From: an uncultured Burkholderiales bacterium
Lineage (GTDB): Bacteria > Pseudomonadota > Gammaproteobacteria > Burkholderiales > Burkholderiaceae_C
Direction of reading: 5' to 3'
DNA length: 64,000 nucleotides
Assembly (NCBI GenBank): GCA_903880855.1
Contig: CAIRQX010000114.1
Location: 1 to 64,000 of the forward strand
Below the pieces are notes generated by a model. That model was not told where the DNA came from and did not search any database. It was given only the letters and a program-made list of their open reading frames with translations. Below, one piece after another: positions 24,658 to 33,615 of the stretch (the stretch's first letter is position 1; each line of letters begins with the position of its first letter). Both the position numbers and the translations under genes were made by a program.

Positions 24658-25611
24658 ATGAAAAAATTCATAGCAAGCTTGATAACAAGTTTTTGCCTTA
24701 CATCTGCATGGGCTTGGCCAGATAAACCTGTCACCATCATTGTTCCGTTTCCTCCAGGCGGTTCAACAGATTTAATCGCGCGAACTCTCGCGCCCAAACT
24801 TCAAGAAAAATTTGGTGGAACCTTTATTACCGACAATAAAGCAGGCGCGACGGGAACCATTGGTGCTGCGATCGTTGCCAAAGCACCGCCAGATGGGCAT
24901 ACCTTATTCGTTTCATCTTTGGGACCATTTGTCATAGCGCCGCATTTGCTGCAAAAGGTTGCTTACGATGCTTTAAAGGATTTCGACTACATCACGATTG
25001 CCGTGCAAGCCCCTAACGTATTGGTTGTGCCCGCCAATTCATCCCATAAGTCCATGGCGCAAGTGGTTACTTATTTAAAGGCTAATCCAGAAAAAATGAC
25101 TTTTGCTTCTTCTGGTAACGGAAGCAGTGACCACCTGACCGCCGAATTATTTTGGCTGCAGACTGGTACTACTGGTATCCACGTGCCTTATAAAGGCGGT
25201 GGCCCCGTCATGACTGACTTACTGGGCAGTCAGGTAGATTCTTCTTTCATGAACGTCAATACCGCCATGCCGCAAATCTTGGCGGGTAAGTTGCGCGCAC
25301 TCTCCATCACCAGTGCCAAGCGTTCGCCTTTGCTACCCAATGTGCCTACCTTGGAAGAGTTGGGTATTAAAGAGGCCAATGTGTATTCATGGCAGGCTGT
25401 TGCTGCGCCCAAGGGTTTACCCTCTGATCTCAAGGCAAAGTTACACGCAGCCATCGTCTCGAGCCTGAATGACCCCCAAGTCAAACCCAAGTTACTCGAA
25501 TTAGGATTTGAAATCGTGGGCAACACCCCAGAACAATTCACCTCATACCAAGCGGCAGAATTCGCCCGCTGGAAGAAATTGATCGAAACCCGCAACATCA
25601 AAGCAGATTAA
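24658..25611 (+). CDS. Bug-family (TctC-like) receptor
   Basis: This is a periplasmic receptor of 317 residues with signal peptide MKKFIASLITSFCLTSAWA. Ligand loops TIIVPFPPGGSTDLIAR, NKAGATGTIG and KAPPDGHTLF follow the family pattern; GNGSSDHLTAE lies in the middle. Ribosome site GGAG lies 8 nt upstream. It is an orphan with no TctAB neighbours. A terminator-like hairpin follows, so it is probably expressed alone. Confidence 0.93.
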   Translation: MKKFIASLITSFCLTSAWAWPDKPVTIIVPFPPGGSTDLIARTLAPKLQEKFGGTFITDNKAGATGTIGAAIVAKAPPDGHTLFVSSLGPFVIAPHLLQKVAYDALKDFDYITIAVQAPNVLVVPANSSHKSMAQVVTYLKANPEKMTFASSGNGSSDHLTAELFWLQTGTTGIHVPYKGGGPVMTDLLGSQVDSSFMNVNTAMPQILAGKLRALSITSAKRSPLLPNVPTLEELGIKEANVYSWQAVAAPKGLPSDLKAKLHAAIVSSLNDPQVKPKLLELGFEIVGNTPEQFTSYQAAEFARWKKLIETRNIKAD

Positions 25612-25623
25612 ATATAGATAGGT

Positions 25624-25653
25624 GGGTGTCATTTAAAAGTTGGCATCCCTTTT
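25624..25653 (+). terminator. probable terminator after the Bug gene
   Basis: GGGTGTCA pairs with TGGCATCC, including two G-U pairs, around a 9-base loop, and CTTTT follows. It lies 13 bases after the Bug stop codon. The stem is of moderate strength. Confidence 0.45.
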
Positions 25654-25800
25654 GCTATATATAAAACGATTGGCCGGTTTCTTGACATTCAATTTTTCAA
25701 TTGAGCTTAATAAAACAGGTCTACAGAGCCAGCCAATCACTTTCTCGCTATTGCTAACAAAAGGAAAAAGCACAGACAGATAAAACTAAAGGAGCCCGTT

Positions 25801-26196
25801 ATGGATACCTCGAATGCATTGCGAATAGATGCCAACTCCCGTCAGTGGGGAGGGCAACACCATGGGTCAGACGACCGCAAAAAGCAACGCGCGAGCAAAT
25901 TACAAGCTCTTTTTTCAGCGATCGAATCTGGTGATTTAGAGTTGGCAAAACAAGCGCTTGCTGCATTAACAGCGTTTGAAACGCCTAACGTACAAGACGC
26001 CGATATGGCCAAAATTGTTTCTGCCTTGCAAGATGGCAATATCTATTCAGCCCAGTACTTCATGCGCGAGTACAAAACCAAATCCATCAATGCGCAAAGT
26101 TTGAGTGCTTTTAAAGTGCCTAAAAACTTAGCTGGACCAGGAAACCAAACGACGTATGAGTTACCGGGTTTTCACCGCGTGGATATACGAGCCTAG
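25801..26196 (+). CDS. hypothetical protein
   Basis: This protein has 131 residues and a good ribosome site (AAAGGAGCCC) before ATG. It has no signal peptide and no hydrophobic segment. A predicted helical part (about 25-85, with KLQALFSAIESGDLELAKQA) precedes a short extended tail. I do not recognise a family. The composition looks coding and the gene stands alone. Confidence 0.6.
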   Translation: MDTSNALRIDANSRQWGGQHHGSDDRKKQRASKLQALFSAIESGDLELAKQALAALTAFETPNVQDADMAKIVSALQDGNIYSAQYFMREYKTKSINAQSLSAFKVPKNLAGPGNQTTYELPGFHRVDIRA

Positions 26197-26220
26197 TTGA
26201 GGCCTAGGCTGGCTTAGCCG

Positions 26221-26667
26221 CTAAATTTGTACCTCTATATAGATACGCCAATTACCTAAAGAATCTTGGATTAATGGGTGTGCCGACATTTCATGTTTCA
26301 GTTTTAAATCTGTAGTTTTATCAGCGTTGCTAGTTTCAATATTAAGTTGGTAATTTGCATCAATGAAATCGGCGGCTGAAGTTTTAAGGCAAAAACGGCC
26401 GTCAGCATCCGTTGTAGTCGTCACTTGTTTGTTATCAAGTGCAATGCTCTTATTGGGTAATGGTGATTGGTCTAACCCAACAACGCGTCCCGACAAGATA
26501 AGTGGCTCATTTGTTTTGGGCAGTCTCTGGAACTTTTCAATTTCAGAGATATTTTCAATATTGAATGGTGTACCAGAGGGCGTTGCCCATGAAGCTAAAG
26601 GCATAGAGCCAACGCCAACGGCGACTTTTATAAAAGAGCGTCTGGGTTGAATAGTTACTAAGGGCAT
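26221..26667 (-). CDS. Tat-exported small beta-sandwich protein (intradiol dioxygenase/CarboxypepD_reg-like fold)
   Basis: This protein has 148 residues. It has a twin-arginine signal (PRRSFIKVAVGVG, cleavage near SWATP). The body has the pattern LSGRVVGLDQSPLPNKSI, then DADGRFCLKT, typical of the Cna-B-like sandwich in carboxypeptidase regulatory domains and of intradiol ring-cleavage dioxygenases. The Tyr/His iron ligands of true dioxygenases are not evident, and the protein is shorter than those enzymes. It is probably a truncated or non-catalytic relative. It stands alone on the minus strand. Confidence 0.6.
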   Translation of the reverse strand: MPLVTIQPRRSFIKVAVGVGSMPLASWATPSGTPFNIENISEIEKFQRLPKTNEPLILSGRVVGLDQSPLPNKSIALDNKQVTTTTDADGRFCLKTSAADFIDANYQLNIETSNADKTTDLKLKHEMSAHPLIQDSLGNWRIYIEVQI

Positions 26668-26831
26668 TGGATTCTCCTGAATTGCCTAATTATTGGAATA
26701 AGTGACGTGTTCAGTCGATTAGGGTAAACAGTAGTTATTTAGCGCAATCTAGCATTGCTTAGACAAATCAGCTTAACTATCATCAGTTGATTCATTGTGA
26801 AACTTAAAACACCAACTTGAGGGGCGCCTTT

Positions 26832-27761
26832 ATGAAGATCATGCTTTTTAATGACTACAGAATTGGAATTATTAAAGGAGAGAGCGTAGTTGATGTCACC
26901 TCTGTGGTTAGCAATATTCCCCACCACGGCATTGGCGATTTAATGAATGGGCTCATTGCATCCTTCGATAAAGTTCGCCCCCGAATAGAGAAAGCAGTTG
27001 CCACTGGCAAAGGTGTTCCAATTAACCGCGTCAAAATTCGTCCACCACTACCTAAACCCGTCAATATTGAATGCATGGCGGTCAATTACATGGAGGACGG
27101 AACTCGAAAAGAGCCAGCCCTTATCAATGCATTTCATAAATCGCCAGGATGCATCATCGGTCATGGCGACACAATGGTACTTCCCGATATTCCATCCACT
27201 ATCTTTGAGGGTGAAGCTGAACTTGCTTTGATTATCGGAAAAGGTGGCAGTTTTATTCCTGCAGCTAAAGCCATGGAACATATTTTTGGCTATGTGAATT
27301 TCATCGATGGCTCTGCCAGAGGTGTTCAGCCAGAAAACAATTCTTTCTATCAAATGAAGTCACGTGCGACTTTTGCGCCAATTGGTCCCTATATCGTTAC
27401 GGCCGATGAAGTCAAAGATCCACAAAAGCTACAAGTGAAGTTATGGGTTAACGGTGTTTTGAAACAAAACTTCAACACCGACGATATGGCGCACAAGATT
27501 CCGCGTTGTATTGAGTGGGTTTCAAGTATCCATGCGCTTGAGCCAGGTGACATTCTCGCGACGGGTACCAACCACAGAGGTTTATCGGCTTTCCAAGATG
27601 GAGACAAAGTCGATCTCGAAGTGGAAGGTATGGGCAAATTAACAATTGGTGTCAAAGACGACTTAAAGCGAACTTGGGCCAGAGAATCTCGCCTTGAACG
27701 CGAACAGCGTGGACTGACTGGAACTACGCCTCAGTTAACTGGTAAATATGCCAAGTCATGA
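26832..27761 (+). CDS. fumarylacetoacetate hydrolase (FAH) family protein
   Basis: This 309-residue protein (start MKIMLFNDY; ribosome site GAGGGG 8 nt upstream) has the FAH fold. The metal-binding glutamates are in EGEAELALIIGKGG, with the later acidic residue in FIDGSARGVQ, where NDVSARD is more usual. GDILATGTNHRGLSAFQDGD replaces the common GTPGGVG region. FAH members cleave C-C bonds in beta-diketo acids or hydrate/decarboxylate 2-oxo acids; this variant pattern leaves the reaction open. It is coupled to the next gene by ATGA (27758-27761). Confidence 0.85.
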   Translation: MKIMLFNDYRIGIIKGESVVDVTSVVSNIPHHGIGDLMNGLIASFDKVRPRIEKAVATGKGVPINRVKIRPPLPKPVNIECMAVNYMEDGTRKEPALINAFHKSPGCIIGHGDTMVLPDIPSTIFEGEAELALIIGKGGSFIPAAKAMEHIFGYVNFIDGSARGVQPENNSFYQMKSRATFAPIGPYIVTADEVKDPQKLQVKLWVNGVLKQNFNTDDMAHKIPRCIEWVSSIHALEPGDILATGTNHRGLSAFQDGDKVDLEVEGMGKLTIGVKDDLKRTWARESRLEREQRGLTGTTPQLTGKYAKS

Positions 27762-28897
27762 ACACTATCTCTATGCCTAAATATTTAGCTTACTATTTCC
27801 GTTTTTTATTCCTCGCTCTTGTTTTTTGTGTTGTTGGATGTACAAATTTAGCTACTTCTCAGCGTGTAGAAGGCGCAAAACTTGGAGCAGGTCCTGCTTA
27901 CGCAGTCGACCCCTATTGGCCTAAGCCATTGCCAAATCAGTGGTTGCTAGGCCAAGTTGCTGGAATAGCCACGGATAAGAACCAAAACATTTGGGTGATT
28001 CACCGTCCCAATACATTGACGGAAGACGAGCGCGGTGCGACTTTGTCTCCAGCACGCTCCCGTTGCTGTGTTGCTGCACCGCCTGTCTTGCAATTCGATC
28101 CAGCAGGTAACTTATTGCAATCTTGGGGTGGTCCAGATGCTGGGTATGAGTGGCCTAAAAATGAACACGGCATTTATGCCGATCCAGAAGGAAATATTTG
28201 GTTAGGTGGCAATGATGCCAAAGACCATATGATTTTGAAATTCACAGCCCAAGGCAAATTCTTGATGCAGATTGGGTATGCCGGACAGAGTGAAGGAAGT
28301 TTGTCGCAAAAGCAATTGGGACGCCCAGCACATATGGAAATGGATGTTGCTGCGCGGGAGTTGTATGTGGCAGATGGTTACCAAAACAGGCGCGTGGTGG
28401 TATTTAACTCTGACACTGGGGCATTCAAGCGTATGTGGGGCGCTTATGGACAACCGCCTAAAGATGGGCAATTTCCTTCTTACGACCCGCAGGCCAATTA
28501 TTTTGGTAACCCAGTCCACTGCGTTCGTTTGATGCGTGACGGCACAGTGCTGGTCTGTGACCGCATGAACAACCGAATTCAGGTATTCACGAAGGAAGGT
28601 CAATTTATTCGACAAATGGTGTTTGAACCCAACACACGAGGTTCCGGTTCAGTTTGGGACTTGGTGGTGAGTGAAGACCCAAGCCAAACATTCATGCTGA
28701 TTGCCGATGGCACCAATAACGAAGTTCGAATCGCCAAGCGTGACTCGGGTGAAGTGGTTGGAACTTTTGGTAGATCAGGCAGGCAAGCTGGCGACTTCCA
28801 TTGGGTGCACAACATTGCAATCGACAACCAAGGCAATCTTTACACCGCCGAAGTCGACACGGGTAAGCGTGCACAAAAATTTATGAAAGTGCGCTAG
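27758..28897 (+). CDS. NHL-repeat beta-propeller lipoprotein
   Basis: This 379-residue protein has a lipoprotein signal peptide ending in VVGC, so it is anchored to a membrane in the periplasm. The rest is a six-bladed propeller of NHL type (VAGIATDKNQNIWVIHRP, GIYADPEGNIWLGGN, VHNIAIDNQGNLYTAE). It resembles proteins often annotated as peptidyl-alpha-hydroxyglycine amidating-lyase-like. It follows the FAH gene with an ATGA overlap, so the pair forms an operon. Its tail overlaps the convergent thiE gene by 17 bases. Substrate unknown. Confidence 0.85.
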   Translation: MNTISMPKYLAYYFRFLFLALVFCVVGCTNLATSQRVEGAKLGAGPAYAVDPYWPKPLPNQWLLGQVAGIATDKNQNIWVIHRPNTLTEDERGATLSPARSRCCVAAPPVLQFDPAGNLLQSWGGPDAGYEWPKNEHGIYADPEGNIWLGGNDAKDHMILKFTAQGKFLMQIGYAGQSEGSLSQKQLGRPAHMEMDVAARELYVADGYQNRRVVVFNSDTGAFKRMWGAYGQPPKDGQFPSYDPQANYFGNPVHCVRLMRDGTVLVCDRMNNRIQVFTKEGQFIRQMVFEPNTRGSGSVWDLVVSEDPSQTFMLIADGTNNEVRIAKRDSGEVVGTFGRSGRQAGDFHWVHNIAIDNQGNLYTAEVDTGKRAQKFMKVR

Positions 28898-29840
28898 CGC
28901 TGGAATTTTTTTGAATGGCTTGTTGAAATGCAATAACTGTCGTCTCAGGTGACTCAGACTCAGTGATTGCTCTGACAACTGCTACGGAACCCACGCCGGT
29001 TTTTACGACAGACGGCAATCGGTCAAGGTCGATTCCACCGATGCCCACCAGCGGATAGCCCTGCATAAGTTGCGCATAGCGTTCTAACCTACCAAGTCCT
29101 TGCGGCGCAGTCACCATTCGCTTGAGGGTGGTTGGAAACACTGCGCCTAAAGCTATGTAACTGGGTGAATGGCGATCGGCCAACAGCATTTCTTTATATC
29201 CATGGGTGCTTAAACCTAAGCGAAGCCCAGCAGATCGAATCTTGTCTAAAGGCGCCTCTTGCATGTCTTCTTGACCAAGGTGAACGCCGTAAGCACCGGC
29301 AGCTATGGCTTCTTCCCAATGGTCATTGATGAAGAGCAAAGTGTTTGTACCTTGCGTGGCTGCAACGGATGCAGCTATTTCTTTCGCAACTGCAGCTTTA
29401 TCGTCTGATTTAAAACGTAACTGAACGGTGGGAACGCCCGCTTTTGCCATACGTGCCACCCATTGTGCGTTTGGTAATACTGCGTAAAGACCCAGTTGTT
29501 TTGGACAAGGTGCAAATGCATTGAGTCTAGGAAAAGGCGATATGCCAAAGTCACTGGGTTGCGATGGCCATTGCTCAATATCCAATGCACCCATACGCTC
29601 ACTTTGTATTTGCCAAGCCTGCATGATGCATTGGGCATCATGCGCTACAAAACCCAGCATACGGCACCCAACAAGTACGCCTTGCATCTCCTTTGAAAGT
29701 GAAGCGATTTGAGGAGTGGCTGTGGAATCCCCCAAACATTGTGAATAGCTAAGTGCTTCACCCACTTTTAAATGGGCGTAGTGCTCTGCGATGCCTTGAG
29801 CGATAGCTGACGCAGAATTAGAAGTAGGTGTGGTGTTCAT
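28881..29840 (-). CDS. thiE: thiamine phosphate synthase with N-terminal extension
   Basis: It joins HMP pyrophosphate and the thiazole phosphate to make thiamine monophosphate in the cytoplasm. The catalytic TIM-barrel is the C-terminal part (about residues 120-310): LGLYAVLPNA, TVQLRFKS, LFINDHWEEA, GVHLGQEDM, GLSTHGYKE, YIALGAVFPT, LVGIGGI. At 319 residues it is about 110 longer than ordinary ThiE. The extra N-terminal region (GIAEHYAHLKVGEALSY, later CRMLGFVAHDAQ) looks like a decayed kinase-type (ThiD-like) segment, without nucleotide motifs. The start overlaps the thiG stop by ATGA. Last gene of thiO-thiS-thiG-thiE. Confidence 0.92.
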   Translation of the reverse strand: MNTTPTSNSASAIAQGIAEHYAHLKVGEALSYSQCLGDSTATPQIASLSKEMQGVLVGCRMLGFVAHDAQCIMQAWQIQSERMGALDIEQWPSQPSDFGISPFPRLNAFAPCPKQLGLYAVLPNAQWVARMAKAGVPTVQLRFKSDDKAAVAKEIAASVAATQGTNTLLFINDHWEEAIAAGAYGVHLGQEDMQEAPLDKIRSAGLRLGLSTHGYKEMLLADRHSPSYIALGAVFPTTLKRMVTAPQGLGRLERYAQLMQGYPLVGIGGIDLDRLPSVVKTGVGSVAVVRAITESESPETTVIAFQQAIQKNSSASALS

Positions 29841-30649
29841 GAGTGATGCCAAAAAGGTGTCCCTAAAACAGGTGTGCTGGGTTGAGCCGTTTCTTGCGCT
29901 TGCATAGCACCTGCCAAGAATGCGTTGTGCCCCGCTTGAACAGCATCAGCGAATGCGCCTGCCATAGCGACAGGGTCTTGTGCCAGAGCTACAGCGGTGT
30001 TGAGCAATACAGCGTCGTAACCCCACTCCATGACTTGGCATGCGTGTGAAGGTAGGCCTAAGCCTGCATCTACGATCAGCGGCACTTGCAGGCGCTCTCT
30101 TAGTGTGCGCAATGCCGTGGGATTGACGGGTCCTTTGCCGGTGCCTATAGGTGCTGCCCATGGCATGACCGCCTGACAACCGACATCAACCAATCGCTGG
30201 CACAACACCAAATCTTCGGTGCAGTAGGGTAGTACTTTGAAGCCGGCTTTGATGAGTCGACTGGCAGCTTCAGGCAAATTTAAGGTGTCGGGTTGCAAGG
30301 TGTAATCGTCACCAATCAACTCGAGTTTTATCCAATCGGTGTGAAAGACTTCACGTGCCATTTCAGCTGTCGTAATCGCCTCTTGCATGCTATGACAACC
30401 AGCGGTGTTCGGAAGTACGGGCACCTTGGCTTCGCGAAGCAAGTTCCAGAAACTTTGCGACGCTTCGCCACCAGCGCCTGTTTGCCGACGCAACGAAGCT
30501 GTCAACATCGCAGGTTGTGCACGCTCGATGGCAGCTAGCAAAACACTGGGAGAAGGGTAGCGCGAGGTACCCAAAAGTAGACGGCTTGTAAAAGTCTCGC
30601 CATACAGCGTGAGAGGTGAGGAAGTAGACATTGGTAATTCCATGGACAT
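29837..30649 (-). CDS. thiG: thiazole synthase
   Basis: It forms the thiazole ring of thiamine from deoxyxylulose phosphate, the ThiS thiocarboxylate and dehydroglycine in the cytoplasm. The protein has 270 residues, or 264 if the third ATG at 30631 is used. Recognisable are LLGTSRYPS, ASLRRQTGAGG, LPNTAGCHS, DWIKLELIGDDYTL (Schiff-base lysine region), VDAGLGLPSHA and DAVLLNTAVA. The start codon shares bases with the thiS stop (TAATG), so translation is coupled. Confidence 0.95.
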   Translation of the reverse strand: MSMELPMSTSSPLTLYGETFTSRLLLGTSRYPSPSVLLAAIERAQPAMLTASLRRQTGAGGEASQSFWNLLREAKVPVLPNTAGCHSMQEAITTAEMAREVFHTDWIKLELIGDDYTLQPDTLNLPEAASRLIKAGFKVLPYCTEDLVLCQRLVDVGCQAVMPWAAPIGTGKGPVNPTALRTLRERLQVPLIVDAGLGLPSHACQVMEWGYDAVLLNTAVALAQDPVAMAGAFADAVQAGHNAFLAGAMQAQETAQPSTPVLGTPFWHHS

Positions 30650-30864
30650 TAACCGCCCGTGATAGGCGCGATGAGTTCTATCTGGTCGTTCGCTTGCAGC
30701 ACATGGCTTGCGTATTGCGTTTTAGGAACAAACTGCAGATTGACCGCAGCAGCAAATGGTGGCGCAATACCCATACTTTTCACAGCGTCAGCCAATGTGG
30801 CATCGGCTGGAAGTTCGTGAGGCGCTTGGTTGATGAGCACCTGGATAGTGGCTTTATCAGACAT
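30649..30864 (-). CDS. thiS: sulfur carrier protein ThiS
   Basis: This small ubiquitin-like sulfur carrier, 71 residues from ATG 30864 (MSDKATIQVL), ends in ITGG, the diglycine that becomes the thiocarboxylate. It overlaps the thiO stop by eight bases and the thiG start by one. A TTG two codons upstream (30870) is a less likely start. Confidence 0.93.
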   Translation of the reverse strand: MSDKATIQVLINQAPHELPADATLADAVKSMGIAPPFAAAVNLQFVPKTQYASHVLQANDQIELIAPITGG

Positions 30865-31942
30865 GTTCAAACTTCAAAGCAAATTGATCGGCGAGTGTTG
30901 TCTTATGTGACTGCACCCACTCCAAAACAATATCAAGCATGGCCGGTGCAATTAAAAAACCATGCCGGTACAAACCATTGATTTGTAATGTGCGGGCTCC
31001 GAGTTGGCGAATGGCGGGTAAGTTATTTGTCAAAGTGGGTCTTGCTTGGGTACTAATTTCTAAAATGCGAGCCTCAGCAAACCCGCTATGTACGGTGTAG
31101 GCAGCACTGAGTAGCTCCAAAGTCGAACGAACACTCGCAGGGGACAGGTCTTCTGTTTCTATTTCAGTTGCACCTATAACAAAGACGTGGTCTGGTTTAG
31201 GTGCTATGTAGATGGGGTAGCGCGGATGAATCAAGCGCGTTGGTCTTTGTAATGTGACTTCAGGTGCATGCAAGCGAATCACTTCTCCACGAACACCACG
31301 CAGCGCCTTCCAATCTTGTCTCGCACCGAGGCCTCGGCAATCAAATACCCAGTCGGGTTGACCTGTTGTTCCTAGCGAGAAATCTTCGGGTGCTTTGGCG
31401 GTATTCCAATGGAGGCCAACCTTTTGCGTTTGAAGGCTGTCTAGCAATGCAGCCAGCAGTTCGCGGTTGTCTAGTTGTCCTTCGTCAGGCAAGTAGAGGG
31501 CATTTTGAAAACGGTCTTGCAATGCGGGTTCCATCGCCGAGAGCTTTGCATTGTCAAGAGATTGCAATGTAGGCAAGCTCGGCAATTGGGTTTGGGTTCG
31601 TGCAAGTAACTGCGCGAATCGTTGGGCTTCAGGGGCATCTTGGCGATGCCAAACAATCAGGGTACCGTTTTGTTGAAAGAAAACAGCTTGCTGTAATTCT
31701 TTCAATAACTCAGGCCAACGCTTGAGCGCATGTTGGCCCATCTGCACGACTGGCAATTCAGTAATCGCGGACTCTGCAAGCGGCGCCAACATGGCAGCAG
31801 CCACACGGGCCGCAGCTCCTTGCGCATCGGGTCCTTGCGCTTCATACACATCGACACGATGCCCCAAGCGAGCCAAGCTATGGGCGAGCAAACGTCCCAT
31901 CAAACCTGCACCTAAAACAACGCTGTGGAGTTGGGTAGTCAT
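30857..31942 (-). CDS. thiO: FAD-dependent glycine oxidase
   Basis: It oxidises glycine to iminoglycine for thiazole formation under aerobic conditions. The protein has 361 residues with an N-terminal FAD dinucleotide motif GAGLMGRLLAHSLARLG (about 11-27) and VDVYEAQG. GALRGVRGEV-like and VFVIGATEIETED segments precede a typical C-terminus (INGLYRHGFLIAPAM). It is the first gene of the thiOSGE set, divergent from thiD, with only 53 bases between. No riboswitch is visible in that gap and no thiC precedes it, unlike the usual thiC-led operon of relatives. Confidence 0.92.
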   Translation of the reverse strand: MTTQLHSVVLGAGLMGRLLAHSLARLGHRVDVYEAQGPDAQGAAARVAAAMLAPLAESAITELPVVQMGQHALKRWPELLKELQQAVFFQQNGTLIVWHRQDAPEAQRFAQLLARTQTQLPSLPTLQSLDNAKLSAMEPALQDRFQNALYLPDEGQLDNRELLAALLDSLQTQKVGLHWNTAKAPEDFSLGTTGQPDWVFDCRGLGARQDWKALRGVRGEVIRLHAPEVTLQRPTRLIHPRYPIYIAPKPDHVFVIGATEIETEDLSPASVRSTLELLSAAYTVHSGFAEARILEISTQARPTLTNNLPAIRQLGARTLQINGLYRHGFLIAPAMLDIVLEWVQSHKTTLADQFALKFEHV

Positions 31943-31995
31943 CTATCTTGCAAGCCACATAAAGAGTTAGCTAAGCATTGCGCATAATTACGTCT

Positions 31996-32841
31996 ATGAC
32001 TAGCCAACAACATTCTTCTAAGCACTACGCCCGTGTATTGACCATTGCAGGTTCGGACAGCGGCGGCGGAGCGGGTATCCAAGCCGACTTGAAAACCTTT
32101 GCTGCCTTGGGCTGCTACGGCATGACTGCCATCACGGCTTTGACTGCGCAAAACACTAAGGGTGTGCAAGGTATTCACGGCATTCCAGCTGAATTCTTGA
32201 AAGCACAAATTCAATCTGTCATGGATGACATTGGCGTTGACGCCCTCAAGATTGGCATGTTGCATGCCCCTGAAATTGTCGATGTGGTGGCATGGGCTAT
32301 TGACCATTACCAATTGAAAAACGTGGTGTTGGATCCTGTGATGGTGGCTACCAGCGGAGACCGCTTGATTGCCAGTGAAACGGTGCAAGTCTTGGTACGC
32401 GAGTTGTTTCCCCGCGCGAGCCTCATCACCCCCAATTTGGATGAAGCGGTTTTGCTGTTGGGCCGTGAGATTTCGGACGCTAGTGTGTTGGAGACGGCAG
32501 GACGTGATTTGCTGGCGATGGGCGCGCGCGCCGTATTGCTCAAAGGTGGGCATTTGCCCGGCGACGATGTGATGGATTTGCTGGTGCAACCCAATACGCC
32601 GTCTGAGCGTTTGTCTTCGCGTCGTATTCAAAGTTGCAATGTGCATGGCACTGGGTGCACGTTGTCGTCTGCGATTGCAGCCTATTTGGCTTTGGGATTG
32701 GGTTTGTCTGAGGCCGTGCATTGCGCGCGCCAATTTATTGTGCAAGCCATTGCGCACGGTGCAGACATCACCACGGGACAAGGTCATGGACCCTTGAACC
32801 ATGGGTTTGCACCAGTGCCTATGCATGCTCTGCATGGTTAA
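31996..32841 (+). CDS. thiD: hydroxymethylpyrimidine/phosphomethylpyrimidine kinase
   Basis: It phosphorylates HMP and then HMP phosphate to the pyrophosphate used by ThiE. The protein has 281 residues from ATG 31996 (MTSQQHSSK); the in-frame TTG at 31978 is less likely. ATP/substrate motifs are VLTIAGSDSGGGAGIQADLK near the start and NVHGTGCTLSSAIAAYLA near the end, with the catalytic cysteine. It converges with the SDR gene of the TPP-riboswitch operon (4-base overlap of ends). Because ThiD can take free HMP, it is the natural acceptor for a pyrimidine salvage route. Confidence 0.95.
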   Translation: MTSQQHSSKHYARVLTIAGSDSGGGAGIQADLKTFAALGCYGMTAITALTAQNTKGVQGIHGIPAEFLKAQIQSVMDDIGVDALKIGMLHAPEIVDVVAWAIDHYQLKNVVLDPVMVATSGDRLIASETVQVLVRELFPRASLITPNLDEAVLLLGREISDASVLETAGRDLLAMGARAVLLKGGHLPGDDVMDLLVQPNTPSERLSSRRIQSCNVHGTGCTLSSAIAAYLALGLGLSEAVHCARQFIVQAIAHGADITTGQGHGPLNHGFAPVPMHALHG

Positions 32842-33614
32842 GCCATCACCAATCCACCGTCGACAACCAAGACTTGTCCGGTCATAAATTGGCTCTCGTC
32901 TGACGCTAAAAACAAAACAGGGCCCGCCACATCTGCTGGAGTGGCTAACCTTCCTAATGGGGTCTTAGCGATCAACATATCTTTGACAGATTCTTTGGTG
33001 TGCGCGCTAGAAGCGGTAGGACTGACCAAGCCCGGTGCAAGACAGTTCACGCGAATGCCACAGGGGCCTAGCTCTGTGGCTAAATTTCTACTAAAGCCCA
33101 CTAAAGCAGACTTGGCCGTGGAGTAGTCGTGATAAGGAATGCTGGGTCGGTAGACCAAGTCACTCACCATATTGATGATGCTGCCTTTTGCGCGTTGACG
33201 CATATTCGGAATCACAGACTGACAAACGTTGTAGCTAGCCTGAACTGCACCATCAAATTGGGTTTGGTAGTCAGCCCATGGCGTTTCCCAAAAGCGTTTG
33301 CGGTTTTCAGGGTCAAACGCATAGGGGCTAAATGCGTTGTTCACCAGTACATCGATACGCCCAACTTCATGCATGGCTTGGTCCACCATATCTTGCACAG
33401 CCTTAGGATCACGCACATCGGCCTTCAAGGCAAGGGCAGTGCCGCCTAGCTTTTCACAATCGCTCACCACTCCATTTGCTGCATTGGCATTCGCAAGATA
33501 GTTCACCAATACACAAGCACCCTCAGCCGCAAATGCTTTGGCAATAGCAGCACCGATGCCACGGCTAGCACCCGTTACTAAAACAGTTTGATTATGAAAA
33601 CGCTTGAACGACAT
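32838..33614 (-). CDS. short-chain dehydrogenase in the TPP-riboswitch operon
   Basis: This classical SDR has 258 residues from ATG 33614, one base after the ThiY-like stop. TGASRGIG is at 14-21. NNAF replaces the usual NNAG at 92-95. Ser151, Tyr164 and Lys168 (YSTAK) form the active site, and the tail is GQVLVVDGG. SDRs of this type interconvert an alcohol and an aldehyde or ketone. As the last gene of an operon with an acyl-adenylating enzyme, an acyl reductase and a thiamine-pyrimidine-type transporter, it may reduce the aldehyde product to the alcohol (HMP). This role is inferred. Confidence 0.88.
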   Translation of the reverse strand: MSFKRFHNQTVLVTGASRGIGAAIAKAFAAEGACVLVNYLANANAANGVVSDCEKLGGTALALKADVRDPKAVQDMVDQAMHEVGRIDVLVNNAFSPYAFDPENRKRFWETPWADYQTQFDGAVQASYNVCQSVIPNMRQRAKGSIINMVSDLVYRPSIPYHDYSTAKSALVGFSRNLATELGPCGIRVNCLAPGLVSPTASSAHTKESVKDMLIAKTPLGRLATPADVAGPVLFLASDESQFMTGQVLVVDGGLVMA

Positions 33615-33615
33615 C

